A stretch of 16,120 nt of DNA from an uncultured Desulfobacterales bacterium (GTDB taxonomy: Bacteria; Desulfobacterota; Desulfobacteria; Desulfobacterales; JAFDCJ01), in contig CALZJV010000319.1 of the NCBI GenBank assembly GCA_945787595.1, positions 1 through 16,120 of the forward strand, read 5' to 3'. Each line of letters begins with the position of its first letter. Position 1 is the stretch's first letter. A program made the position numbers and the translations under genes. Under the pieces are notes generated by a model. It was not told where the DNA came from. It did no database searches and saw only the letters and a program-made list of their open reading frames with translations. Positions 7,742 to 14,924 of this stretch are shown piece after piece.

Positions 7742-7875
7742 CGCAGCAGAGCTGCGAGGTATCAAAGGGGTTTAAAAACCATTTTATATTGGAAGGGGAC
7801 ACGTCGTTTCCCCTTCCAAACTAATCCCTTCGTCGTTTTTCACCCCGTAGCAGAGCTACGAGGAATTCCTTTGAT
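7742..7875. repeat. Structured triple-hairpin element
   Basis: Three stems in a row: CGCAGC-AGA-GCTGCG (7742-7756), an 11-pair stem TTGGAAGGGGA/TCCCCTTCCAA (7789-7799 with 7809-7819), and CGTAGC-AGA-GCTACG (7846-7860). The first and third are near-identical in shape and context (CCCCG..GAGG). In addition ATCAAAGG (7761-7768) pairs with CCTTTGAT (7868-7875), closing the element. It could be a structured RNA, a recombination or transposition end pair, or a dispersed repeat. The CCCCGYAGC..GCTRCGRGG unit resembles one I associate with many environmental bacterial genomes (recollection, not searched). Confidence 0.55.
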
Positions 7876-8165
7876 TAAAATTAACCAATTACAAATAGTA
7901 AGGCTGCGGTCGGTTTATGACCTAACATTCGCTTTTAAGAAGGGAAACCGGCAAGCGATCCTCGTATAACACCTCATAGAGTAGATAATGTCCAACCAAG
8001 AGACCCTGAAATCCAACTATTGAATAACTTTTCAAAGAGTTATGGAATGGCACGTTTATTATAAAACCCTTTAGAATTTTTCAAAGCAGGCGATAAATGG
8101 GATATAAGTGTAATTTTTTATCAAAAACGAGATTTTCACTTCATTATAAATGTTGGATTTGAAAT

Positions 8166-8612
8166 ATGAATTATATACAGAACGAGATTGCTTCACAAAA
8201 AGGACAATCGCCACGTCGGCATTCTGTTAATTCATCGATTCAAAATGCTAAAGACTCCATGAGCCGAAAAGAAATACTCTTTATATGTTTTCCGCTAATT
8301 ATTATCATGATCGGAGTAGTAGTATATGAAATTAATTCCGGGCTTATCCCAGATGTGGTAGTCTTCCCTGCTGCTCTATACTTTTTGGTTGGGTCAATTG
8401 TCTACGGATCGAAGCTATGGTGGCACTATCCAGCAGGGTTGTTTATCTTATTATTTATTATTGTAATATTCGCAATGCTTTTAGAAAGTGTTTTCGGGGC
8501 ACCGATGGTAGGGGGAGGGTCAATCAAACTTCTTGCTGCAATTGGAGGAGCTCTTGGTATAATTTTGTCTCTTAAGTTACCGCGCACGATAAAAAGATCA
8601 GTGAGCCGCTGA
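8166..8612 (+). CDS. Prepilin-peptidase-like (A24) membrane protein lacking the catalytic aspartates
   Basis: A 148-residue membrane protein. After a polar N-terminal 33 residues, hydrophobic segments lie near 36-54, 64-80, 88-108 and 120-137. The spacing YEINSGLIPD (54-63) and VGGGSIKLLAAIGGALG (115-131) copies the two active-site regions of type IV prepilin peptidases, normally D-x5-IPN and GGGDxKLLAAIG. Both catalytic Asp are replaced here, by E55 and S119, so peptidase activity is not expected. It may be a decayed enzyme or a repurposed scaffold. No pilin genes are nearby. The ribosome site is weak. It is the first of five small same-strand genes. Confidence 0.7.
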   Translation: MNYIQNEIASQKGQSPRRHSVNSSIQNAKDSMSRKEILFICFPLIIIMIGVVVYEINSGLIPDVVVFPAALYFLVGSIVYGSKLWWHYPAGLFILLFIIVIFAMLLESVFGAPMVGGGSIKLLAAIGGALGIILSLKLPRTIKRSVSR

Positions 8613-8649
8613 TTATTCCAACTGTTTTGTTTAAACACAGAGAAATAAA

Positions 8650-9090
8650 TTGAAATTAATCTGGATATCCATCAAACTTATCTATCTATATATAGCGTAT
8701 TGGCTTGTAGGCCTGTCAGAGGAGGATTTCTATATTACCAAAGGGAATTATTTTGCTGATTTAGAAAAGTATTATTCGGCTATAATTTGCTTCAAAAAAG
8801 CTTTAAAAGAATCAGAAATGTACACTCTATATGCTTCCATTGGTTGGTGTCATGCAGCAATTGATAATGACGCCAAAGCAATAGAATATTATCGAAAGGC
8901 CTATGAAAAGATTAAACGACACTATGTAACAGTTACTCTAGCATCTCTGGAAATGGAATGCGGGAACATTGATCAATGCAAAGAAGTCTTTAAGAATATC
9001 AAAGAAAACAGAGATGAATTACCGGAGGAAAGTCTAAAACTCTATGATCAAGTAGAAAAATATTTAAAAAATCGTGGGGTCGCTAATTAA
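8650..9090 (+). CDS. Small membrane-anchored TPR-type protein
   Basis: A 146-residue protein starting at TTG; an in-frame stop lies 15 bases upstream and the next ATG is well inside the repeats, so TTG is the only sensible start. An N-terminal hydrophobic stretch (LIWISIKLIYLYIAYWLVGL) is followed by helical repeats of TPR type: YYSAIICFKKALKES, LYASIGWCHAAIDNDAKAIEYYRKAYEK and TLASLEMECGNIDQCKEVFKNI. TPRs mediate protein-protein contacts. It follows the previous gene by only 37 bases, so they are likely co-transcribed. The partner is unknown. Confidence 0.7.
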   Translation: MKLIWISIKLIYLYIAYWLVGLSEEDFYITKGNYFADLEKYYSAIICFKKALKESEMYTLYASIGWCHAAIDNDAKAIEYYRKAYEKIKRHYVTVTLASLEMECGNIDQCKEVFKNIKENRDELPEESLKLYDQVEKYLKNRGVAN

Positions 9091-9256
9091 CAAAATATGG
9101 GATAACTAAAAGGCATGGAGATGAACGGGCTATATCGTCCGGTTTTCAGACGAATTGTTCTCATTCGGCTGTGACGGTTTTAACAATGGTTCGGATTTTA
9201 TCCGCCCGCCACTTATGCCCGGTAGGACTACACACTGAGCCTTATTATTTAAACTT

Positions 9257-10045
9257 ATGAAAAGGCAGAAATTTAAGCAACGGTTTACTAAACGGGTTTT
9301 TACTCGTTTTCATATGTTTTTGATCCTCTTAGGAACGATTCTTTCCGGAGTAATTTTTTCTAAAATATTATTAATTGCCGGCCTTCAGCACATGATGATT
9401 CGTTTCATCATAGTACTGACTTTTGCCTACCTTAGCTTTTTCTTTTTTATGAAACTATGGCTGTATTATTTGACAGCACCTTTTAGGAAAAATAGGCAGG
9501 TCCGGAATCTATTAGACGCTGTTGACGTAATTAATGGTCCTCCTCATTTTTTAACTAAAAGCGGTGAACAAGTTGTAAACGGTCATGGAGGTGAATTTGG
9601 TGGTGCGGGAGCTTCAGGGTCTTGGGAGAATGTCGGCTGCGCCTCTGATATGTCGGTTTCTGAAGACATGACAGGATCTGCTGAATCTATTGGTGAAACA
9701 ACTGCCGAGACAGCCGGAGAAGCTATTTCTGGATTGGCCGACGAAGGCGGAATTTTGCTTATTCCGTTGGCTCTTCTGCTATTAGCAATCTTTGGGGGCG
9801 GTATTTATCTCATTTATGAAGCACCTGTAATAATTTCCGAAGCTGCGTTTGAGCTTATCCTGGCAACATCGCTCATTAAAAAGGCAAGAAAAATTGATAA
9901 TCCTAATTGGATTGGTAGTGTTTTTCGTTCCACGTGGCTAACTTTTTCATTAACCTTAGCTATTACAATTATCGCAGGCTGGGCATTGGTGGCTTACTGT
10001 CCTCAAGCAGCTAAAATAACAGAGATTTTCCGATTTTGCCTATGA
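9257..10045 (+). CDS. Four-helix membrane protein with Gly/Ser/Glu loop, unknown function
   Basis: A 262-residue protein with a strongly basic start (MKRQKFKQRFTKR), likely membrane helices at about 21-42, 48-72, 165-188 and 228-248, and a low-complexity loop at about 108-165 rich in Gly, Ser, Glu and Ala (GHGGEFGGAGASGSW and repeated SAE/TAE/AGE). A third amphipathic stretch at 190-210 precedes a basic patch (KKARK). I do not recognise the family. There is no clear ribosome site before the ATG, so the start is tentative. It lies 166 bases after the TPR gene in the same direction. Confidence 0.65.
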   Translation: MKRQKFKQRFTKRVFTRFHMFLILLGTILSGVIFSKILLIAGLQHMMIRFIIVLTFAYLSFFFFMKLWLYYLTAPFRKNRQVRNLLDAVDVINGPPHFLTKSGEQVVNGHGGEFGGAGASGSWENVGCASDMSVSEDMTGSAESIGETTAETAGEAISGLADEGGILLIPLALLLLAIFGGGIYLIYEAPVIISEAAFELILATSLIKKARKIDNPNWIGSVFRSTWLTFSLTLAITIIAGWALVAYCPQAAKITEIFRFCL

Positions 10046-10087
10046 AAATAATAGGTCCAACATCTATGTTCAGCAGAGCATAAGAAC

Positions 10088-10161
10088 CGTGCAGCTTTTG
10101 GAAGCTGTCGTTTGATTGTGAGATTATACATTTGTGGAAATTATCAGCTCAAAGCTGACGG
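10088..10161. repeat. Nested inverted repeat (double hairpin) between small genes
   Basis: The left arm (10088-10108) begins CCGTGCAGCTTTTGG and ends AAGCTG; the right arm (10145-10161) is CAGCTCAAAGCTGACGG. Each arm forms a small hairpin alone, and the two are also complementary to each other with small bulges. It sits between two membrane-protein genes and may attenuate or process their shared transcript. Confidence 0.35.
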
Positions 10162-10183
10162 CTACTGGAGCTGAGCGATAAAT

Positions 10184-10684
10184 ATGAATCATCCTATGGA
10201 TACACTCGTCGTCAGGTATTCGAAGAAATTAAAAAATTTTTATGTGGCAATTACAATTTTTTGTACTGTGTTTTCTGCCCTGGCAGGGTACTTGGTATTT
10301 AAAATTGGATTTGATGCGTTCGCAGGAAAATTGGTCATCATTTGGTGTGTGTCAACCGCAATTATTGTTCTTGTCGCGGCTCAATTGCCTATCATGACGA
10401 TCAGCGATAACGGCCTGAAAATCGGCCTGGGTATGCGTCCAATCCCGGGGGACGAAATCGAAAAGGTTTCAATCGGCACATATCTTTGGAGTAAAATGCT
10501 TTTTATCAAGGCCAAAGCTCCGAGGCAGACTATAAGAAAGAGGATCTTTAGTCGCATGTGGTATTTATTCTTTGGCACCGACGATGATCACGAACTCATG
10601 ATTTCAATGAGTTTTTTAGAACTCACATCGGATCAAATCTGCACCATGATCCGCGATCGGTTGCCGTCAAGGATGTCAGAATGA
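10184..10684 (+). CDS. Two-helix membrane protein with PH-like domain (STM3941-like)
   Basis: A 166-residue protein: a basic N-terminus, two membrane helices (about 20-41 and 47-67), then a soluble part with ITDNG-style ISDNGLKIGLG (91-101), IPGDEIEKVSI, a basic KRIFSRMWYLFFG segment and MISMSFLELTSDQICTMIRDRL. This order (two helices, then a small beta-rich domain that begins with DNGL and ends in a helix) is typical of bacterial PH-like membrane proteins such as the STM3941 group. I base this on architecture, not a database match. A distant GGAG precedes the ATG. The function is unknown. Confidence 0.62.
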   Translation: MNHPMDTLVVRYSKKLKNFYVAITIFCTVFSALAGYLVFKIGFDAFAGKLVIIWCVSTAIIVLVAAQLPIMTISDNGLKIGLGMRPIPGDEIEKVSIGTYLWSKMLFIKAKAPRQTIRKRIFSRMWYLFFGTDDDHELMISMSFLELTSDQICTMIRDRLPSRMSE

Positions 10685-10825
10685 GGGATTGTATCTTGCG
10701 GTTTTATTATTCTTGGTTAATGTTACTGAGGTATACTCTGACTCTGTAGATCCTGTGGTCTTATACACCCACCACTTAGGCCAGTCGAGATTCCAGAAAA
10801 TTGATAAAGAAATAGGAGACTAGTG

Positions 10826-11122
10826 ATGAGCAAGGGTTTTAAAATAGCAGCATTGATTATAATACTATTTTTAATGAGCGCTTTTCTCTATAACATCTTC
10901 TCGGGTGGGGATGCTGGTACAACAAATATAACCTCGGTTTCCGAGGAAGGAGATCCGCCCTTTTATGTCAGCTTGTTGGTATCCTGGTTGCCAATGATAG
11001 TAGTTATCGTAATATATTCTATATTCCTCCGAATGTTTAAGCAAGGTATTGGTATTGCGGAAAGAATAGCTGTCGCACTTGAAAAGAAAGTTGATATTCC
11101 GCAATCTTCTGATAAACAATAG
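10826..11122 (+). CDS. Small protein resembling the FtsH membrane anchor
   Basis: From the ATG at 10826 (AGGAG seven bases upstream; the GTG one codon earlier is too close) this is a 98-residue protein. The first hydrophobic helix at about 6-25 is followed by a short polar external segment and then FYVSLLVSWLPMIVVIVIYSIFLRMFKQG. That string is very like the second membrane helix of the AAA+ protease FtsH (SWxPMxxxIxxxxFFMRQMQ). The ATPase and zinc-protease domains of FtsH are entirely absent. It could be a remnant, a decoy that joins FtsH hexamers, or a chance likeness of a membrane hairpin. It is the last gene of the small-protein cluster. Confidence 0.65.
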   Translation: MSKGFKIAALIIILFLMSAFLYNIFSGGDAGTTNITSVSEEGDPPFYVSLLVSWLPMIVVIVIYSIFLRMFKQGIGIAERIAVALEKKVDIPQSSDKQ

Positions 11123-11221
11123 ATCTGACAGAATCAAACCAAGCGGAAGAAGCAAACGAGATGAAACTCTGACTTATCTTATTAAGTGCCGTGCAGCTCG
11201 AACTGCATCAGAAATAATAGC

Positions 11222-11742
11222 GGTCAGATCTTTGTATTTGTCAATTTGGATATAATATGCTCATAAAGCCTCATGGCGAGACCACTGAGAATAGAATATC
11301 CTGGTGCGTATTATCACGTGATGAACCGGGGCAACCGTCGAGAGGATATATTTCTAACAGACAAAGACCGTAAGGTTTTTCTGGATGGCTTGACGGATAG
11401 CTGTGAAACTTACAGCATTAAACTCATCACTTATGTGTATCACTTATGTGTTGATGTCCAATCATTTAAATCCAATCCGAGCAAGTCAGTTTAAAGATGC
11501 TGATTTCTCGACCAAAACAGAGTATTTTATAACGTATCCCTGGAGCACTTTTGCGAGATATTGCTACCTTAGAAAAAGAAACAAGAATATCGACTGTGGT
11601 TGGCTGTTGAGCACCTATTTCGGAACAGACAAGGCAAAAGGCCGGCGCCAATGCCGGGAATATGTGTATCATGCAATTGAAGAAACAATTTCATCATATC
11701 CTGGAGCAAATCGATAAGTTGTCAAATGCAAAGATCTGAGCC
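11222..11742 (+). mobile_element. RAYT element, copy 3, internally deleted, with inverted ends
   Basis: The left end at 11222-11244 begins GGTCAGATCTTTG and ends TTTGTCAA. The right end at 11719-11742 begins TTGTCAAATGC and ends AAAGATCTGAGCC. They are inverted copies of one another over about 23 bases with few mismatches. A TATAAT string at 11251-11256 precedes the gene start. Between the ends lie only the N-terminal part, a middle segment and the last ~20 codons of the transposase gene. It is the only copy here with a left end, so it defines the outline of the family. Confidence 0.7.
11273..11739 (+). pseudogene. RAYT/IS200-like transposase, frameshifted and deleted
   Basis: The start, MARPLRIEYPGAYYHVMNRGNRREDIF, is the canonical RAYT N-terminus. 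At 11426-11451 the 13-mer ATCACTTATGTGT is present twice in tandem, shifting the frame just before the YVLMSNHxH metal-binding motif. After the first His of that motif the sequence jumps to LNPIRAS, a segment that normally lies about 80 residues further on, so the catalytic core is deleted. The middle part (YPWSTFARY, GWLLSTYFGTDKAKGRRQCREYVYHA) then joins, out of frame, to the last ~20 codons (LKKQF...LSNAKI), removing the whole helix-turn-helix retained by copies 2 and 4. Three separate lesions make it certainly inactive. Confidence 0.85.
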
Positions 11743-11784
11743 ATTTTCTTCATGGGTAAATCCTTCATTGAGTAAAAACAGTTT

Positions 11785-12705
11785 CTAATGGGTACCGTTA
11801 ATAAAGCCGTCGATAATCTCGGCCATTTCCGTCGTGCGCAAATAGCCATACGACTTGTGGGGGTTTTTTTGGTCATCAAAGGCATAGTCATTGGTTACTA
11901 TTTTATCGACCGGACCGATGTGTTTGGCATTTTCTTTAAAATCATCTTGCAGCGTGTAATTGATAAAGATTTTGTCCCTTAGATCCGCCAGGTTGTACCA
12001 CTGCGAGCGTATATTTTCCGGCGTTTTCAGGATAGCCTTTTGTGAGGGATTCTGTTTACGCTCGGCAACGATCCGGCTTTTTATGATGGGCAGCCCCAGG
12101 GGGGAGCCGATGGTTACAAACGTGTCTATGGGCACATTCGAAGCATCCAGGGTCAACACGTCATACGCGATAATAGACCCCATCGAATGGGCGATCAGCA
12201 TGATTTTTTCGTTGCGGTGTTTTTTGAGGACATTTGTCAGTTCCGAACATATTACCGCTTTCGCCTGACAGTGCGCTTTGGATGGTATGACGCAGAAATT
12301 ATTATAGTATCTTTCCAGATCTCTAAAAAAAATGATGAATGATAAAATCAATGATGGATTCGTAATTGATCGTCAGATCTTCGTTTAAAAATATGTTGTC
12401 CAGCTGCTCGCTCACATAGTCAGCTAATTTTTGGCGAAGCTCACTTGGCTTTTCCTCAACCGCGTTGGGGGGGCGGGAAAATAAGGATCTTCCACGTATA
12501 GCGGGTGTTCTTTGTCTTTTATTCTGGGTTTCAGCGGCGCTGGGTGTAGATTATGCGCCCAGTAAACGAGCTCGAAGTTAAATGCCGGTTTCGATTTTTT
12601 GATCCTTTTCAAACCCTCGCGAACGGACGTTTTCCACCAGCGCGACAGGGTTTTCGGCGGCGGTTTGTTGCCCATGCCGTGGATGCCGATGATAATCTTA
12701 GACAT
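11785..12705 (-). pseudogene. Alpha/beta hydrolase (lipase-like), broken by two homopolymer frameshifts
   Basis: The minus strand encodes a single hydrolase of about 306 residues if two shifts are ignored. The N-terminal IIIGIHGMGNKPP (beta strand plus oxyanion HG) starts at the ATG at 12705. The nucleophile elbow IAHSMGSIIAYDVL has Ser at about residue 174, followed by VTIGSPLGLP, and NPHKSYGYLR near the end may supply the catalytic His. The frame changes at a run of seven G (12467-12473) and again at a run of eight A (12325-12332). The two changes cancel (-1 then +1), and the ~130 bases between them are open in the shifted frame and protein-like (SELRQKLADYVSEQLDN). So it is either a recent pseudogene, a phase-variable gene or an assembly error. 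It lies between RAYT copies 3 and 4. Confidence 0.8.
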
Positions 12706-12975
12706 AGCTATCCAAGCTTTAAAGTTTCCGGTTTTGCACCTGATGACCTTTGCCCATAGTCGGGCAAAAAAGAATCTGCATTTTCGAGTGAAGACTATTG
12801 AAAAATGAGCCTGTTGCATCTGCCCCGATGGCGCAACAAAGTGCGGGCTTCAATGAACACAGCGCTTTTTAAGCATTTTCGATATTTAAATGCAACTTTT
12901 GATTTTAATCGGATCCTATAAAATCGCACCTATTTTCTCTTCGCTCATTTTTAAATGCCGTCTTTTTAATTATTA

Positions 12976-13341
12976 TTGGACAGAGATCTGCATGGATTCA
13001 AACGGATAGGTGATTGCATTAATCACAAATCAAGATGCGACAGCAAAATCACTCTATCTCCATTACCGGGGAAGACGCGACCCCTCGGTTTTGCACAAGG
13101 TGACGATCTGCGGGATCGAAAAACAAAACTTAAAGATTTAAGGCAGATGGCCATGGAGTTCAGTTATCGGTACAGTAACTATAAACAAAAGGATATCGGT
13201 GCGATCTTGGGCGTAGACTACAGCACCGTCAGCCAGAGCCGGGGACGTTTGAAAACCAAACTAAAATCGAGCCATAATTTGAAGAAACAATTTCATCGAA
13301 TCTTGGAGCAAATCGATAAGTTGTCAAATACAAAGATCTGA
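12976..13341 (+). pseudogene. RAYT C-terminal helix-turn-helix module, copy 4
   Basis: From 13099 the frame GDDLRDRKTKLKDLRQ through the DnaA-like YSNYKQKDIGAILGVDYST to LSNTKI repeats copy 2 without any indel. Comparing codons by eye, 14 differ; ten changes are silent and four alter the residue (F to L, V to G, R to H, A to T). The 41 codons before it, from the ATG at 12976, are unrelated to transposases and to the upstream part of copy 2. It ends with AAAGATCTGACC. There is no catalytic domain and no good ribosome site. Confidence 0.75.
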
Positions 13342-13370
13342 CCGCAGTTCTTCTTGACCCCAGTTCTTCT
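13339..13370. repeat. Tandem 16-bp duplication at the end of RAYT copy 4
   Basis: TGACCGCAGTTCTTCT (13339-13354) is followed directly by TGACCCCAGTTCTTCT (13355-13370), with one difference. It begins with the TGACC end of the element, so it may be a trace of an end duplication or of two insertions at one site. Confidence 0.6.
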
Positions 13371-13498
13371 CATTTGTTCGTGTCCCCAAAAAAGGTAAAT
13401 CTGCCAAGCTTGCATCGATATTTTATGCTTACAGGTATCCGGTATCCAAGAGTTCAGTGAAAAAGGTCATAGGTGAGATTCAACGATTTCAATGTAAA

Positions 13499-14248
13499 TT
13501 AAAAAACGATTGTTTCACCATCTTTTGGAATCATCAGCCGGGATAAATCTATGGCTTCATTATTCGCTCTTTGACGAAGTTTTTCACGGCTGACAGGGCA
13601 ATGGTCCAAAGCCTCCATATGTATCGCCACGACTATCGCATCTGGGGAGGCTTTAGCAGTCGCAAGGGTTTGGTCGATATCCATAATAATTGGCTCATAT
13701 CCCGGAATCGTCGCACCCCCGGAATGGGTGATGATAATGTCCGGTTTAAACGTCTCCATAGCATTCTCAATGGGCGCACATAAAATGCTGTCTCCCACCC
13801 AATAAACAGTTGGTTCCCCATCCGCCTGGAATACAAACCCGGAAACATTCCCTGTAAACTGAAGTATTTTTCCGCTTCCATGCTGGCCGTCTGTTCGTGT
13901 GATGGTTATTCCATGCCAAGCGCACGAAGTCTCGATGGGAATTACGGTATGGAATCCTTTCTCTGTTATGTTTACCTCATCTCCGGGTTGACAAATGACT
14001 GGAATTATCTTTGGCAACGCAATGCTTGCTGCGCTGTCAAAATGATCTGGATGGTCATGGCTAACCAATACACCGTCCACCCCATCTATGATCTTCTCAA
14101 TATTAAATGGCAATTCAGTCGTCGGGTTCCTGGCAACACCGGCAAAAGGTTCGAATTCATCTTTGTGAGAAAACATGGGATCGGTTAGAATCGTGTGTCC
14201 GAAATAGGTGAGCCTCATGGTTGCATTGCGAATTAACTGAATTTTCAT
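13499..14248 (-). CDS. UlaG-like MBL-fold metallo-hydrolase
   Basis: A 249-residue cytoplasmic metallo-beta-lactamase-fold protein. The metal motif SHDHPDHFD has H64, H66, D68 and H69; further expected ligands are H123 (GQHG), D153 (WVGDS) and H210 (AIHMEA). The opening MKIQLIRNATMRLTYFGHTILTDP is that of the UlaG/YtkL-type branch, which includes lactonases and other small-ester hydrolases. The substrate is not evident. AAAGGAC precedes the ATG at a good distance, and the gene starts 11 bases after the stop of the DJ-1/PfpI gene, so it is the third gene of an operon. Confidence 0.88.
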   Translation of the reverse strand: MKIQLIRNATMRLTYFGHTILTDPMFSHKDEFEPFAGVARNPTTELPFNIEKIIDGVDGVLVSHDHPDHFDSAASIALPKIIPVICQPGDEVNITEKGFHTVIPIETSCAWHGITITRTDGQHGSGKILQFTGNVSGFVFQADGEPTVYWVGDSILCAPIENAMETFKPDIIITHSGGATIPGYEPIIMDIDQTLATAKASPDAIVVAIHMEALDHCPVSREKLRQRANNEAIDLSRLMIPKDGETIVF

Positions 14249-14259
14249 TCTAATGTCCT

Positions 14260-14895
14260 TTACTCCTGTATGGCCATATCCAGATATTGATGGAATGGAT
14301 CATCTTCAGGACTTTGGTTCCAGATGTATTCAGTAAGGTTGGCAATTTTCATGGCTTTGTCTTTACCAAAAAGCGAAGCAATTGCTGCTAAAGCCATATC
14401 AATTCCTGCCGACACACCGGAGGAGGTGAAAAAAGGCCCATCTTCCACCCAGCGGGCTTTGGAAATCCACTCCACCTGTTTGCTCTGCTGGGTCGCTATC
14501 TTGAAGTATATCTTGTTGGAGGTTGCGCGTCGGCCATCCAGAAGACCGGCTTTGGCAAGCAACCAAGACCCCGAGCAAACAGACATGGACATTTTTGCTG
14601 TAGGTACTCTGGTTTTCAAAAAAGACAAAATGGCATTGTTGCCCAACTCATTAAGCGTTCCAAAACCGCCCGGCAATAATATTAAATCAAGCTGCGGGCA
14701 ATTGTTATAATCGTAGTCAGCCACTGTTTGAGGTCCTTGATGAGAAGAAACCGGTCCGACATTTTCGGCCACAGTTATGATTTTAACTTTGGGCTTTAGG
14801 TTTCCAAACATTTCCAGAGGACCGTATAGGTCCAGCAGTTCAAAATCTCCATACAAAATTGCACCAAGAGTCAGCGAATCTTGATAAGATGTCAT
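14260..14895 (-). CDS. DJ-1/PfpI protein similar to isocyanide hydratase
   Basis: A 211-residue protein of the DJ-1/PfpI superfamily. DFELLDLYGPLEMF at the start, PGGFGT at 75-80, the nucleophile C107 in SVCSGSWLLAKAGLLDGRRAT, and SSGVSAGIDMAL are the landmarks. The overall layout is closest to isocyanide hydratase (InhA/ICH), which adds water to isonitriles to give N-formamides; there the Cys is followed by Thr, here by Ser108. The usual ATTHW after the elbow is ATSNK, so the specificity may differ. A strong ribosome site (AAAGGAG, seven bases) marks the start. It lies 29 bases after the regulator gene and 11 before the metallo-hydrolase. A role in detoxifying a small electrophile or isonitrile is an inference. 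Confidence 0.88.
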   Translation of the reverse strand: MTSYQDSLTLGAILYGDFELLDLYGPLEMFGNLKPKVKIITVAENVGPVSSHQGPQTVADYDYNNCPQLDLILLPGGFGTLNELGNNAILSFLKTRVPTAKMSMSVCSGSWLLAKAGLLDGRRATSNKIYFKIATQQSKQVEWISKARWVEDGPFFTSSGVSAGIDMALAAIASLFGKDKAMKIANLTEYIWNQSPEDDPFHQYLDMAIQE

Positions 14896-14924
14896 TAAGT
14901 ACTCCTTTCAAATGGTTGCTGGGT

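Larger units (their letters stand above)
7476..8165. other. Hairpin-rich gene-poor region
   Basis: About 690 bases holding palindromic repeat copy C, a possible 36-codon reading frame, a compact set of hairpins at 7742-7875, and a weak sigma54-like string (TGGCACGTTTATTAT at 8048) without a proper -12. An open frame of 101 codons spans 7664-7969 but is made of the hairpin repeats and is judged spurious. Confidence 0.5.

Noticed and set aside
7664..7969. Open frame of 101 codons across the hairpin region
   Set aside because: Its codons are made of the palindromic repeats (peptide NEAPRSRAARYQ-like strings), there is no ribosome site, and similar strings are familiar to me as spurious predictions.
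8048..8062. Second sigma54-like promoter (TGGCACGTTTATTAT)
   Set aside because: The -24 part fits, but the -12 TTGC is TTAT, which lacks the essential GC; it is also over 100 bases from the gene.
8612..10825. Integron cassette array suggested by single small genes with 138-166 bp gaps
   Set aside because: I looked for paired RYYYAAC and GTTRRRY core sites in the gaps; only an isolated GTCCAAC (near 10052) turned up, with no matching partner.
12372..12384. CGTCAGATCTTCG, resembling the RAYT element end
   Set aside because: It lies inside the hydrolase coding sequence in a conserved-looking stretch and lacks the flanking TTTGT..TGTCAA part.
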